Source of the DNA: Saccharomycopsis malanga
Taxonomy: Eukaryota > Ascomycota > Saccharomycetes > Ascoideales > Saccharomycopsidaceae
Assembly (NCBI GenBank): GCA_004014935.1
Contig: CP025321.1
Coordinates: forward strand, 310,001-374,000
DNA length: 64,000 nt
Reading direction: 5' to 3'
The notes beneath the pieces were generated by a model. That model was not told the origin of the DNA, did no database searches, and worked only from the letters and a program-made list of their open reading frames with translations. The position numbers were made by a program, and so were the translations under genes. Of the stretch, positions 42,870 through 53,479 are shown in pieces. How positions within the stretch are numbered: position 1 is the first letter of the stretch; each line of letters begins with the position of its first letter.

Positions 42870-42919
42870 CGGAACTGATATGTGCTGGGCTCGAAATATA
42901 AATTTATTATTATATTATT
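42870..42919 (+). mobile_element. retroposon 3'-end copy with imperfect target-site duplication
   Basis: CGGAACTGATATGTGCTGGG, then CTCGAAATATAAATTTATT and an ATT-rich tail. Flanking direct repeats ATCTAGTATTTTCAA (42855-42869) and ATCTAATAGTTTCAA (42920-42934) agree at 13 of 15 positions, suggesting an older insertion. It lies 110 bp past the KAR3 stop. Confidence 0.75.
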
Positions 42920-43031
42920 ATCTAATAGTTTCAAAAACAAAAACAACATAAAAACAACATAAAAACAACATAAAAACTACGTAAAACACAACCGTAATAA
43001 TGTATATTCTATTAAACACTTCTGTACAAAA

Positions 43032-45401
43032 CTACCTAGTTTTCGACCTATTCACCTTGGTGCAATTCACCTTGGAAGCAAACCTCAAGGAATTGACTGT
43101 TTCTCCAAAGTACTGTTTTTCTGGGGAAATGTTCACGAACATGAGAGTCTTGGAGTTTCCACTGAGAGAGTATTGGAGAAGATATGTTAATTTACTATTT
43201 CTAAAGGGAACGTGGCTGTTCTTCCCTCCATTTCCCAAGGCGTAGATGACGTCTCCTAAACAGCTGAGACTTTTGTTGATGGACTGAGTTTCTTTGAGTC
43301 GATTGCCCGTGACTTGGGAATGCGAGAGTCGTTCACTACCGGCCAAATCAATTAAATTAAGGAGACCGTCGCAGGATTCGTTGGTGATATGGTTATTTCC
43401 TTGGATCATAATCCGGAAGATGCTATGAGATCTGGAGGAACCTTCATTAGCTTTTGTAGCTGCGACGGATTTGTTATTATTTACGGTTACAAGAATGTCA
43501 TCTACCATCTCTGGTGATGTTAGTTCCACTTCTGTCAAGTTTGTGATTGTTGTTTTCTCGAGAGTCTGATCATGACGGATTTCGTATTTTTTCTTCTGTT
43601 TATTTGGTGCTTTGTTAGGTGACATCATTGATGGCAGGGCATTCAACAAATCATTGATGGTCTCGTTATATATCTCCAAAAACTGGCCGGTAATCTTGTA
43701 ATCCCAACCTTTTTCTTTGAGTGTATTGCTGGCATCAAAGATTTGGTTGACGGCTCGGGGAATCATTCCGTCGTGTTTGCTGGACATGGTGTATGTTTTC
43801 CCTGAGCCCGTTTGACCATAAGCAAATACACAGACATTGTAGCCATCCAAAGCACTTTGTACAAGCTGGGAAATCTCTTCAAACACATCTGAGTTTGTAG
43901 CAGACGCCTGGAAAACTTTATCAAAGCTGAATGAAACGAATTTCGCAGAAGCAGTTCCTCTTGGGCTCTCGTTTTTAAGCACAATTTCACTTCCTTCGTC
44001 CAATTCGTCGGGAAATTGCATTTCCAAAGGTTCTTCCGACTTTTTGGGTGGTCTTACTCTGCAAAAAACACGAATATTACCTTTTAAATCTAACAACTTG
44101 TTGTGAAGAGACCTGCGAATAGTTTCTTCTTCTATCAACTGCTGGTGCATCTGTTGTTTCTGTTTACCAGATTGTTCCATGTACTTTTTAATATCAGCGA
44201 TTCTGTTCTCCTGGGCTTGGTATTCCTGCTGGAGTGTGTTGATGGTGTTGTGTAGCTCTACGGTGGACGATTCCAACTGCTTGTTGATATGAGAATACTT
44301 GGCAAGCTGAATATTGATTTGGCTTTCTTTGATGGTGTTATTTTTCAAGTCGTGTTCTATTTTGCTGATCTCCTGGCTAGTATTACGGATTTTGGTATCA
44401 ATAGCGTGGATTTCACTTGAAATGTTCGCTTTCTGTTGCTCGTAATTCTGCAAAAGGTTTGTTTCTTTGTGTTTATATAACTGTTTCTTTTCGTTAAGTT
44501 CACTTTCCAAACTCTTGTCCAAACTCTGCTGCTGTTCATTCAAATCAGCGCATAAACTTGCCAATTGAGTCTTCTCCTTCTGCATTGCTTCAATTTTGTC
44601 ATAATGCAATTCCTGAATCTTCTGTAAATATTGCTGTTTTAGGTCGTGCATCTGCTTCTCTCGTTGCAAAACAAGCTCTTTCATTTCCAAATCAAAATTC
44701 TGCTGCAATTCTTGCTTTTTGAGCTCGGCAAGTTTATCCATATTGGCAATCTCACGCTCTACTTGCAAAATCCGCTTCTTGTATTCCATTATATGACCCT
44801 CAAGCGCCTGATGCTCAGCATCTTTCTCCAGTTTATGGCTTTTCATAATCATCACATTGCTCTTGAGCTCCGACAACTCGTTCTGTTTGATTTCACACTC
44901 CTTGGTCAACTTTTGTAGCTCCAACTTTTTCTCAAACTCCAAACTGTTCAACTCATTGTAGTAATACGAAGGCACTGTCTGTTGTCTCGCCGTTTTGCTC
45001 AAATCACTTGTTTTTCGGCTGTATTGTGGCTCAGGTGTTTTTATCCTAAAATCAGTCTGAGATACCTTCTCTTTTCTAAACGTCATTGAGACACTACGTG
45101 TAATACCTCCGGTAGAAAGACTAGAAGAACTGGAAACTGGGATCCCAGAAGAAAAACTACGTTTTGCACCTTGATGCTTTAGCTTTTTGGGCTGTGAAGC
45201 TACAAAGTTTGTCTTTCGAATCTCTACATTATTGGCTATCCGACCTTTCATATCATTTACCGTCTGGCCGGATTCATTCATATTCTTTTCCACCAAAACT
45301 CGCTTGCAACTGGTTTCATGGTGTATATTGACCAGCTTGGACTTCAAGGCATTGCCTTTGAACGATGATAATCGAGGGATTCGAGAATCAGAAAAAGACA
45401 T
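43032..45401 (-). CDS. KAR3: kinesin-14 motor Kar3
   Basis: Minus-end-directed microtubule motor used in nuclear fusion and spindle function. The in-frame ATG at 45401 (MSFSDSRIPRL) gives 789 residues; an extension to 45446 would need a GTG. The N-terminal 140 residues are basic and disordered. A long coiled coil runs about 155-425, and a C-terminal motor about 437-785. Motor motifs are intact: neck LLDLKGNIRVFCRVRPP, P-loop GQTGSGKT (about 529), switch I NEGSSRSHS, switch II DLAGSERL and the HVPFRNSKLTYLLQ block. C-terminal motor plus conserved neck is diagnostic of kinesin-14. A 10-bp minisatellite sits just upstream. Confidence 0.95.
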   Translation of the reverse strand: MSFSDSRIPRLSSFKGNALKSKLVNIHHETSCKRVLVEKNMNESGQTVNDMKGRIANNVEIRKTNFVASQPKKLKHQGAKRSFSSGIPVSSSSSLSTGGITRSVSMTFRKEKVSQTDFRIKTPEPQYSRKTSDLSKTARQQTVPSYYYNELNSLEFEKKLELQKLTKECEIKQNELSELKSNVMIMKSHKLEKDAEHQALEGHIMEYKKRILQVEREIANMDKLAELKKQELQQNFDLEMKELVLQREKQMHDLKQQYLQKIQELHYDKIEAMQKEKTQLASLCADLNEQQQSLDKSLESELNEKKQLYKHKETNLLQNYEQQKANISSEIHAIDTKIRNTSQEISKIEHDLKNNTIKESQINIQLAKYSHINKQLESSTVELHNTINTLQQEYQAQENRIADIKKYMEQSGKQKQQMHQQLIEEETIRRSLHNKLLDLKGNIRVFCRVRPPKKSEEPLEMQFPDELDEGSEIVLKNESPRGTASAKFVSFSFDKVFQASATNSDVFEEISQLVQSALDGYNVCVFAYGQTGSGKTYTMSSKHDGMIPRAVNQIFDASNTLKEKGWDYKITGQFLEIYNETINDLLNALPSMMSPNKAPNKQKKKYEIRHDQTLEKTTITNLTEVELTSPEMVDDILVTVNNNKSVAATKANEGSSRSHSIFRIMIQGNNHITNESCDGLLNLIDLAGSERLSHSQVTGNRLKETQSINKSLSCLGDVIYALGNGGKNSHVPFRNSKLTYLLQYSLSGNSKTLMFVNISPEKQYFGETVNSLRFASKVNCTKVNRSKTR

Positions 45402-45433
45402 TGTTAAATGGTTATATTTAAAGGGCAATATTT

Positions 45434-45500
45434 CACAATCTATCACAATCTATCACAATCTATCACAATCTATCACAATCTATCACAATCTATCACAATA
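45434..45500. repeat. 10-bp minisatellite in KAR3 5' region
   Basis: TATCACAATC is repeated about 6.5 times with no mismatch, ending 33 bp upstream of the KAR3 ATG (plus strand shown; GATTGTGATA on the KAR3 sense strand). It lies in the 5' leader or core promoter, so copy-number changes could alter expression. Confidence 0.95.
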
Positions 45501-46608
45501 TACCCTTTCACTAGTTTTCACTATATCGCTCAGCGCTCCAAAACTTGCCAAATAAATCTCAAAACTCCACGCTACCTGTCCCACTTATTCCCATGGCAGC
45601 AAATACCTTCTTTGAGCACCTGATATCCACTTCTGGCCACTGTTATCGTATCTTACCAGTCATTATTTTCATTAGCATACTTGTAAACACTCCGTTTCGC
45701 CCTGTTAAGCGCCCTGCGCGCTCTATCATTTTTAGTTTAAACACGCTCTCTGATAATCCAGTGATTAAATCCAACCTCAAAGACTGTTAAACTGCAATAA
45801 ACACAATTAATTACTTGTAAAGTTTCTCATATTATTCACCGTTACCTGGCATAATCACTTTTTAATAAAAAAAAATTGAATAAAATCAAATACCCTTACA
45901 AATCCTAAAAATACTCTTACAAATCATAACAACCGTAACCTGCTGCACTCTCCTTTCTCCCCCAACATACCACTAACCCTTTGACACTCTTCAAACCCTT
46001 TCTAAGCTTGCTTATACACACCAACATCTCTTTGGCTATAATAACCAACCTGTATAATTGCGCATCCTCCTGCATCAATCACGTCCTGCAACATTATGCA
46101 GCAATATGCACCCTCCACGTGACCAAATAAAGAGTTCTGGATTTGGCAGTGTGAGATTTCCCGATTGGGGCGCCGTTTTACTCAGTTTGGTCCGGTTAGG
46201 CTCCTTAAAACGCAACTCGCAGGTATGGATGCATTTAAAAGATTTGTTAGATCGACTAGATCTACAGAAAAGCTTTTACTAGGCCTCTCTGGGAAGCTAT
46301 GGTGGAGAGAAAAAAGCCAGTTAGTTTTGAAACTGAAATGCAGCTAAGGTTTATACAGTGATTGCGAGAGAAAAGAGAAGGGCACGGCTTATAAATGGGA
46401 AAAATCACGAATTTAACAAACTCTAAATGCGGCTTTGTATTGACAAATGTCCAACTTTAAAAGTTGGACAGTTAAAACGTTATCTTTCACTGTAAAGTTT
46501 GTATCAAATGAGTGAACATAAGCAGAAGTATGCATCTATGCACCGAAAGTAGTATAATTTTCTGGATTTATGATTTGTCAAATTGATTTGGAGAAATGAT
46601 CTTGAGGA
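45501..46608. other. intergenic upstream of KAR3
   Basis: No firm gene. A 65-codon ATG ORF at 45593-45790 has one hydrophobic stretch but no other support. The left copy of the 11-bp target-site duplication of the next element is at 46598-46608. Confidence 0.5.
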
Positions 46609-46923
46609 GGCCACTGGGCCATTTGGCTCAGTGGTCTGTGCTCTCGAAGAAGAGAAAAACAAGACCTAACAGGAACACGGGTTCGATTCCCATAATGGCA
46701 CTTTTACTCGCTGCTTTTTACGATGCTAAACGTGGTTTCACAGGCAAGTTCAACAGTCTGAAATACGACCTAGACAAAAGTCTAGTGGATACTTTCAACC
46801 AATTGGGTGAGAATAGTATATATCGGGACATGATTGGGCTTTACCAAGTCCCTTAGACATAGCACGTATATACGGAACTAATATGTTGGGCTTGAAATAT
46901 AAGATATTATAATTATTATTAAA
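46609..46923 (+). mobile_element. full-length tRNA-headed SINE-like retroposon with 11-bp target-site duplication
   Basis: The 5' end is GGCCACTGGGCC. The head has a Pol III A box TGGCTCAGTGG (46624-46634) and B box GGTTCGATTCC (46680-46690), spaced as in a tRNA gene. GCCATT (46618-46623) pairs with AATGGC (46694-46699) as an acceptor-like stem. A body of about 160 bp follows, then the shared end TTGGGCTTGAAATATAAGAT and an ATT-rich tail. The element is enclosed by the exact direct repeat GATCTTGAGGA (46598-46608 and 46924-46934). These are the features of a SINE moved by a LINE reverse transcriptase. The 86-codon ORF across it is not expected to be translated. Confidence 0.9.
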
Positions 46924-46934
46924 GATCTTGAGGA

Positions 46935-47536
46935 ATAGGAATAAGCGGTAATAACGAAAGATACAAGGGCATTATTGACTGTTCAAAGTACAATGTAGTA
47001 GCTAACTATGTAGTGGCTAACTATGTAATACCTAAATGCCAAAATGTAATACCCAAAATGTAATAGCCAATACTATGAAGAAATCCAAATCACCAAAGCT
47101 ACAAGTCTAGTAGAACATAAAATAATCTATAAGACCAAAGATAATACATAAGCTAAAAACGGAAATAAAAAGGAGTACGGTGAACACATCAACTGGACAC
47201 CGTTGAGTGAGAATATAAAAAGGGAGAGACTTTGAAGAAATATATAATACGCTATATAGATCTTAAGAACAAACAGCCGCAACCCATGATTATACCCCCA
47301 AAACTAGAACTAAAAGTGGTAAGCGAATCTAAAATGGAAAACAACGAAAAGAGCTTTCGCTTTCTATGGCTGGAAAAACAAGAAAAGCAAACAGGAACAA
47401 ATTCAGAAACATGAATCGTGGCTAGAATAAACAAAGGAAATCGGGGATATGGAAAAAGTATTTGAGATAGTATATCAAGGGGCAGTAGCGATTATCTGTG
47501 GGTATTTCCGAAAGGGGGAATTCAAAATCAAACTGT
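46935..47536. other. intergenic, AT-rich
   Basis: No gene recognised. Short direct repeats (CTAACTATGTAGTGG, AAAATGTAATA) occur at 46990-47070. Confidence 0.45.
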
Positions 47537-48001
47537 TTATAACAAAAAGCCTGCAACCAATGCAAGGGCTCCAACAGAAACGCCAGATGCTGCTCCTACC
47601 CTGTTAGCAAAGCCTGAGTAGGTGCTGATAACTGGTGCAAGTTCGCTTGGAAGTGGGTTTCTCTTGACAAAGTTGGTGGCATTGATAGAGGCAGAATAGT
47701 TGGAAGTGCTGTTGCTAGCGCCGTAGTTGGTGCTGTTGCTGTATCCAGTGGAGTTGTAAGAGCCAGTGCTGTTGCTAAAGTCGAAGCTGGCACCACTGCT
47801 AGCAATCACAGACGCAGTAGACGAAGAAGAAACAAATGTTTCCGTCTCAGTGTAACTGCTGGTGGTGGCAGAGTAATGGTTGTGTCCCAAATAGGACGTT
47901 TTGGTGACAAAAACAGTAGAAGTGGTGGTGCTGTCGTCTTCAGCTTTCACAACAGATGCAACTAAAGCAGCAGCAGCAAAAAATTGTTTGGAAAATTGCA
48001 T
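47537..48001 (-). CDS. small GPI-anchored cell-wall/surface protein
   Basis: The ATG at 48001 (MQFSKQFFAAAALVASVVKA) begins a clear signal peptide. The 154-residue precursor is Ser/Thr/Asn/Tyr-rich with several Asn-X-Ser/Thr sites. It has a dibasic KR (Kex2-like) site in NFVKRNPLPSEL and ends in a short hydrophobic tail (GVSVGALALVAGFLL) preceded by small residues, which fits a GPI-anchor signal. There are no Cys residues in the mature part. An in-frame extension upstream would need a non-ATG start. It belongs to the general class of fungal GPI proteins; no specific orthologue can be named. Confidence 0.82.
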   Translation of the reverse strand: MQFSKQFFAAAALVASVVKAEDDSTTTSTVFVTKTSYLGHNHYSATTSSYTETETFVSSSSTASVIASSGASFDFSNSTGSYNSTGYSNSTNYGASNSTSNYSASINATNFVKRNPLPSELAPVISTYSGFANRVGAASGVSVGALALVAGFLL

Positions 48002-49767
48002 TTTAATCAAGGTGTTTAATGAATGACTGGTTTGTATGTGAACGAATGGTTTCAAACAGTATTATTAAAGGATAGTAACTGTTTTCGCTTCTAAAGAATG
48101 ACTGTGGTTAGAGTGGACTGCGATACGTGACAAAACCAAAAGTAAATCTCAGAAAATATCTTTTGCAAAAGGTGGGAATCTTAACGATTATATTTATAAA
48201 ACCACTTTGAAAATCATGGCTATAAACATGCAGTGTTGTTTGTTGGTGCATTGCATTGCAGTACAGTACAGTGCAGTACAGTGCACACACACACCTACCT
48301 GCTGCTCATGTCGTGTTCCGAGGGTAGTCGGTTTTACGTCCGAGGGCCTCTCCTTAATTCAAAAAAAGGCTACTTTTCCTTCCCCATTAGGCCAAAATGA
48401 TCGCTACTTTCGCTTATTCCTGCGGGTAATAGGTAAACCTTATCTTTCAAGTAGGCAATGCTATCCGTTACCCTCTCGAAAGAGGCCAATTTCGTACAAT
48501 TTAGGAACTTGCGCAGTGTGTGATTTTCCAGAACCGAGGGCCAAAACTAGCAGATCAAACCTCACGCTAAAAGTTATTGTAAAGGTGGATAGGCTGCTGA
48601 AAAGGGCAGATTTTGGTAAGAAGCTAGCAAGACCAGTTATCTCTCCTTTCTGGATTTGGACCAGCCCAAAACTCTTTTTGGAATGAAATTTTCTGTATTG
48701 CAGCATTGCTGAAGAGACTGACTGCAATGTAATGTAGTAAAGGCGATTATTGAGAACATATTCTCTCTACATTATGATGCAATGAAAGAACGAACAAGAA
48801 TGATATTTTTTTTGCAAGGCAGGGAGAGCACGACGCGCTTTGGTGTTTACTAGTTACCGGATTTGGAACAATGCCTGCCTGTATGTATGTATGTATATAT
48901 GCATGCGCACGCGCATGCACAGGTTCAGGTGCAGATTAGGAAAACGCGATTGACATTCCTGTATCAGACTTTGAGGAGGATATTTCCAATAGTTTGTATA
49001 ATGTGAATGAATGGAGTTGTTGAAAAGTGGTTGGTAACAAGTGCAACCGGTTCTTGGTATGCGCATGTAAGTGGATCAGCAGTGTAACAGAGGATAATAG
49101 TAAATCGTTCCCCTATTTTTATTAAGATAGGATAATATGGTAATCTACGGCTCCTTTTTTTTGTTTTTTTGTTGTTGGAGCCAGTTTTTAGTTTCTTTCA
49201 GCAATCACTAAGATCTTGCTAGGTGCCCTCGGATGTCTTTCAAAGGCACCATGTTGACGCGAAACGCGAGTTTGGTGCCTGTCTGACAGCAATGTGCTTT
49301 TCTGTAGACATTTCAGGATGGTAATAATAGAAACATTGGTGATTAAGCATTTTGGCAGGTGTGGAACGTTGGCTGTGAGGATTGCTGTTAATTAATTATA
49401 CAACTTTGTTGCCAGGATTAACAGGCACTAGTTTATCCATAGAATGTAGATGTTGTTCAAAGTGATCAGCATTGGAGACGTAATTTGGTTGTACAATTTT
49501 GTAAAGTGGGATTGGTCTATAGGTGATTTTGTATGAAAATTACTGAAATTTTGTAATAAACATGTAGAATAGAAGTCAGCTACTTGATATTGAACAAATA
49601 TTACAGTTAATAAGAATGTTAAACCTAATCTCAGTAAAGTATGATGACAATAAGTAATTGTTGCTCCACTAGCTAATAAAATAATAGTATTAAGTAATGG
49701 TGATTCAAAATATAAATGGTCAACGACTAGCTATAATGAATAGGTTGTAATATTCATAAGCCACGAG
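48002..49767. other. intergenic upstream of GPI-protein gene
   Basis: No gene recognised. It contains a GTACAGT/GTGCAGT repeat with a CA run (48249-48294) and a GTAT/GCATGC tract (48878-48925). Plus ORF 48207-48686 lacks homology that I can see and has no supporting context. Confidence 0.45.
48878..48925. repeat. alternating purine/pyrimidine tract (GTAT)n and GCATGC
   Basis: GTATGTATGTATGTATATAT is followed by GCATGCGCACGCGCATGCAC, a nearly pure alternating purine/pyrimidine run that can adopt Z-form and contains palindromic GCATGC words. Similar tracts recur at 6.5, 53.5, 55.7 and 59.6 kb. Confidence 0.6.
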
Positions 49768-49806
49768 CGGCCCAGTACATATCAGTTTCGTATATACACA
49801 CTATGT
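49768..49806 (-). mobile_element. retroposon fragment (3' part, no tail)
   Basis: On the plus strand GCCCAGTACATATCAGTTTC is followed by GTATATACACACTATG, closely matching the reverse of the shared 3' region in the copies at 50.1 and 51.9 kb. It lacks the TTA tail and the rest of the body. Confidence 0.65.
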
Positions 49807-49812
49807 ATTTTA

Positions 49813-49935
49813 TCTTTTATTTAAATAAGAGTTTACTTGTTCTATATATAATCTTTTATTCAACTAAGAGTTTATTTAATAAGAGTTTACTTATTCTATA
49901 TTTAATCTTTTATGTAATTAAGAGTTCATTTTTGA
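49813..49935. repeat. imperfect tandem repeat, three units of 40-50 bp
   Basis: Units share AATCTTTTATT, AAGAGTTTA(C/T)TT and TTCTATAT words. AT-rich, between two retroposon fragments; unknown role. Confidence 0.6.
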
Positions 49936-50009
49936 TTTAATCTGTCCGATTAATAAAATTCCTTTAATAGTTGAATGCTTTTTATTATAAATTAATATGT
50001 AAACTTTTA

Positions 50010-50010
<1 letters not shown>

Positions 50011-50087
<77 letters not shown>

Positions 50088-50636
50088 CTTATATTTCAAG
50101 CCCAGTACATATCAGTTCCGTATGTACGCGCTATGTCTAAGGGGACTTGGTAAAACCCAGTGGGAAAAAACCCAAGTGTCCCAGTCATTGTAAACTTCTC
50201 GCTGGCTTTTCTGAACACCCGATGGCTTGGAAAGTAAGCACTAGACTTTCGTCTAGGTCGTATTTCAGACAGTTGCACTTGCCTGTGGAAACCACGTTCA
50301 GTATAGTAAAAGCAGCGAGTAAAATTCGTTCATAGCTAAAATCAAAAACAACACAAAATAAAATAAGAATAAAAATAAAAATGAAAATAAAAATAAAAAT
50401 AAAAGTAAAGATAAAATTAAAAATATAAAGATCAATAAAAAGTAATGATAAAAAATAAAAAAGGTTATAGGGGCGGGCTAGGTGCAGACCTCAGTTTGTT
50501 ATCTTGGTCCCGATGATACTACTTGTGTTGAGTACCTAGTGACCTTTTCCAAGTAGGAGAGCAAAGCTTCAGCTACCGTTTTGTCATTAATCAAGTTCAG
50601 AACCATGTCTGACCTTATGTTATGTTCTTCTTGCTC
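50011..50636 (-). mobile_element. composite retroposon (ORF-like head, SINE body, TTA tail) with 14-bp target-site duplication
   Basis: Read on the minus strand from 50636, an ORF-like head (50471-50636, starting GAGCAAGAAGAAC) comes first. A T-rich linker follows, then the same body as the SINE at 46.6 kb (50088-50335: TTTTACTCGCTGC, CAGGCAAGTGCAACTGTC, TGAAATACGACC), the shared end GGGCTTGAAATATAAG and about 25 TTA units (50011-50087). The exact repeat ATGTAAACTTTTAA lies at 49997-50010 and 50637-50650, so the whole 626 bp moved as one unit. It lacks the tRNA-like head. It landed inside or beside another retroposon fragment (50651-50746). Confidence 0.85.
50471..50636 (-). other. ORF-like head module, copy 1
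   Basis: One frame reads EQEEHNIRSDMVLNLINDKT and continues VAEALLSYLEKVTRY before a stop. The copy at 58272-58416 keeps the same frame with conservative changes (SDMVLKLINDNT, then ITEDLLSFLKKVARH). I do not recognise the protein. Both copies start at the same base, GAGCAAGAAGAAC. It may be the end of a lost element protein or a captured host exon. Confidence 0.55.
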
Positions 50637-50650
50637 ATGTAAACTTTTAA

Positions 50651-50746
50651 AGGGACTTGGTAAAATTCAATAATGTCCATAATAATTTTCTCACCCGTGT
50701 TTTTGTTAGGCCTTTTTTCTCTGATGGATTCAACCACAGGGACATG
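50651..50746 (-). mobile_element. short-form retroposon fragment
   Basis: Minus strand: CAGAGAAAAAAGGCCTAACA, AAAACACGGGTGAGAA, then TTATTATGGACATTATTG and TTTTACCAAGTCCCT. It has the same internal junction (ACGGGT joined to GAGAA) as the copies at 51.9 and 61.6 kb, so it belongs to the short form that lacks the B box. Confidence 0.6.
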
Positions 50747-50832
50747 GTATCCAGCCCAGTGATTAACACTCTCAAAAAGTAAAGATACTCCTTTTTTAAC
50801 AGAAATATGCCTAATGCCTTACTATTGCCAAG

Positions 50833-50940
50833 TGGCCAAGTTGGTTGGGCCATGCGCCACGCAAAATAGCGTGGGAAATAAGTGTGGCGTTCCTCACTTG
50901 GGGTTTTGGGACTCGATTCGCGCTCTTGTCGTTTTGGAGT
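50833..50940 (+). other. tRNA-like sequence, probable pseudogene or retroposon head
   Basis: TGGCCAAGTTGG fits a Pol III A box, and about 80 bp on GGGACTCGATTCG is a degraded B box. CCACGC and GCGTGG form a perfect 6-bp stem with AAAATA loop where an anticodon arm would lie. Acceptor and T stems do not pair properly, so a working tRNA is unlikely. Confidence 0.35.
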
Positions 50941-51928
50941 GTTTATCAAACGTTTTATTAAATTAAATCAGTGCTATCCAAGTCATTTTAATTTGAAAAG
51001 CATACAGTAACATTTTAAATTTTTTTCAACCTTCTGGTACTATTTTTAATGAAAACTATCAGTTTTTCACATAAATATATATAATAACGTACAACTGTCA
51101 ATTTTGACAAAAAGTTGATTCTTTCAAGTCATAATATAAAGTATTTACAGCCACATAAACCATACAGAATTTATATTTCATTACTTTGTAGAATCTAGGG
51201 TTTTATACCGTGCAGTTTGTTTCCATATCTGGCTTTAATAAATTATTTAATAATGAGAAAGTATCATTTTGTCGGAACTAACACTTAATTTGTTACAATT
51301 CGTGTTGTGTACCCCCCAAAGGGTGTTTCGTTATTTTTTAACAGTATTCCATTGCTTTTAAAAGGTTTTAGTTTTATATATGCTTCTTCCAGAGTCTTAA
51401 TGAGCTTTTATTCCTAAAAATCGCGTATCTCAAGAGATAAAAAATGTATTGTTTATTATAGGTTCTCAGAGGAGCTTATATTTGATAATATTCATTATAT
51501 ATTGTCAAACTAGCTTGTTTCAACTTTTTGTATACACTGAATATATTATGAGGCTCGGTAAAGCGTAATGTGCTTATTGATAAGCTTCATACCTCTGTTT
51601 AGGGGAGTCAGTTTTGAAAAAATTCTAATCCTATTCAACTTAAAGTTGCAAATGGTTTAATGCTACTTTGGCTTTGGTGTTTTGTTTTTTCGCTGCTCTA
51701 GCTCCTGATTGGCTTTATTACAATATTGTGAAGATTATATTATGACTCTAAATTGGTGATGAACTTTGGCTGTTTTTTTTTGCCAAAAATTGTAAGAAAA
51801 GTTTTAGTTTTTAATACAACGATATGTCAATTGTATTTGAAATTTTAATTGTTGAAAGCGCAAACTAAAATTAAAGCTAAAAACTACAAGTTTTAGATGA
51901 TTATAATGATTATTATTATTCATTAAAG

Positions 51929-52104
51929 TAATAATAATCTTATATTTCGAGCCCAGTACATATCAGTTTCATATATACGTGCTACGTCTAAAAGGACTTG
52001 GTAAAGCCCAATAATGTCCATCATAATATTCTCAACCCTGTTAATGCTAAGTCTTTTTTCTCTTCTCTGAGAGCACTGACCACTGGGCCATTTGGCCCAG
52101 TGGC
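51929..52104 (-). mobile_element. short-form tRNA-headed retroposon
   Basis: Minus strand from 52104: GCCACTGGGCCAAATGGCCC with A-box-like head, then TCTCAGAGAAGAGAAAAAAG, AACAGGGTTGAGAATATTAT, GGGCTTTACCAAGTCC, and the shared end GGGCTCGAAATATAAGATTA plus tail. The B box and the central body (about 125 bp in the long form) are absent. A possible 6-bp flanking repeat (GTTTTA) is too short to rely on. Confidence 0.75.
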
Positions 52105-53479
52105 GCTGCCGTTTTAATGTATAAATTGATCACATTAGAAATAATTACAGTAAAGATATATACTGGGCCTGAAATAAAAGCTTATTAAGAAATTGTAGGG
52201 TGGTACTATGCAACAGTCGTGCACATAAAATAATAACAGTTTCCAAAAATAGCGGTTTTACAATCATCTATTACCGCCAACAATACACATAAAAATTCTC
52301 ATAATAGACTAGTAGAATCACGACCTATAATTATCCGCCATTGTACAGTAAGTTTAAGTTAAACTAAGGTTCTGTTTTGAAAGTCTGAGATGATATGCAT
52401 TTATATCCAAGTATTTATATACTACAGTAAGATTGTCCTTATTAATATAGGTTGATCCCGCTGCTTTTACTATAGTCTTTTTCAATCAGTGTGCAACAGA
52501 TATCTCTTTGTTATTATAATGGAAACATGGCCACAAAGAGAAGGTATAATGAATAAACAACCATTATAAACTTGGTCAAGCAAATATTTACTAATTTTGA
52601 GCCAAGTTTAGGAACATGATTAATTATTGTTTACTTAAATAAGAATTACCCGCTATTTTTTTCTAATGCCTTGCACGGTTCTCAAGTTTATGGCATTTCA
52701 AATAGTTGAAATTTGAACAAAATTCAAGTTGATTTAGCTTTGAAACTCACAGATTCAAAATACGTTTTATTTGTTGAAAAATGTAACTTTTTCGTAATTA
52801 ATACTTGACAAGGTTCTTCAACACTTTACGCTCTAAAAAAAATAAGTTACAGAAAACAGTGCCCCATTCTTTTTGTTGGTTTTGCCTACATTTTCTATCT
52901 TATCAAACAATCATAATTGTTAAGGCATCTAAGTAAAAAAACAGCTTACCAACAGCATCTGCAAAAGGCCGTATTACGATGCATGGCCCACGAGCGGGTT
53001 GCATGCAATCGATCAAGTTTGGCCAATATATTGCCAACCCTCTGATAAGCTTTGAAAACAATCACCACAATAGTTTGTTGTGCAGAACCAGAGACGGTAC
53101 CTTAGACTTTGCACTGTAGCGAACCGGCAGACTGCAGAAGTGAATACCACATGCAGCTGCAGTTGATGCTTTTACAACTCTTTACTTTTATTCGAAATAG
53201 ATCAATAAGAAACTTAACTGAATGTAAATTACCAATAGCAAGTCAAACCCACGATCCCCAGTCATTCTGGGTGTCCGTGCATGAAAAGTATTGTAATATG
53301 CCAGATTTAGTTGGCTCATCCAAAAGAAAAGAAGGCTATGGTGAAGCTGTGGGACGTTTCATGCACGAATCTGCAGCTTTCAGGAGTACGTATTGCTTAG
53401 CATTGTGAATCATGATTCGCGCAGGTGTCCCACAAAGGTCCTGGGACGCCGTTTCACGGTTAGTAACCTGAAGGTGCAT

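Noticed and set aside
45593-45790. 65-codon ATG ORF with one hydrophobic stretch upstream of KAR3
   Set aside because: No promoter evidence, no homology recognised, and short length make chance likely.
46596-46856. 86-codon plus ORF near 46.7 kb
   Set aside because: It runs through the tRNA-like head and body of the SINE, which is explained better as a Pol III-type retroposon.
48207-48686. 159-codon plus ORF downstream of the CA/GTACAGT repeats
   Set aside because: Contains many Cys and basic residues but no domain; a non-conserved intergenic frame is more likely.
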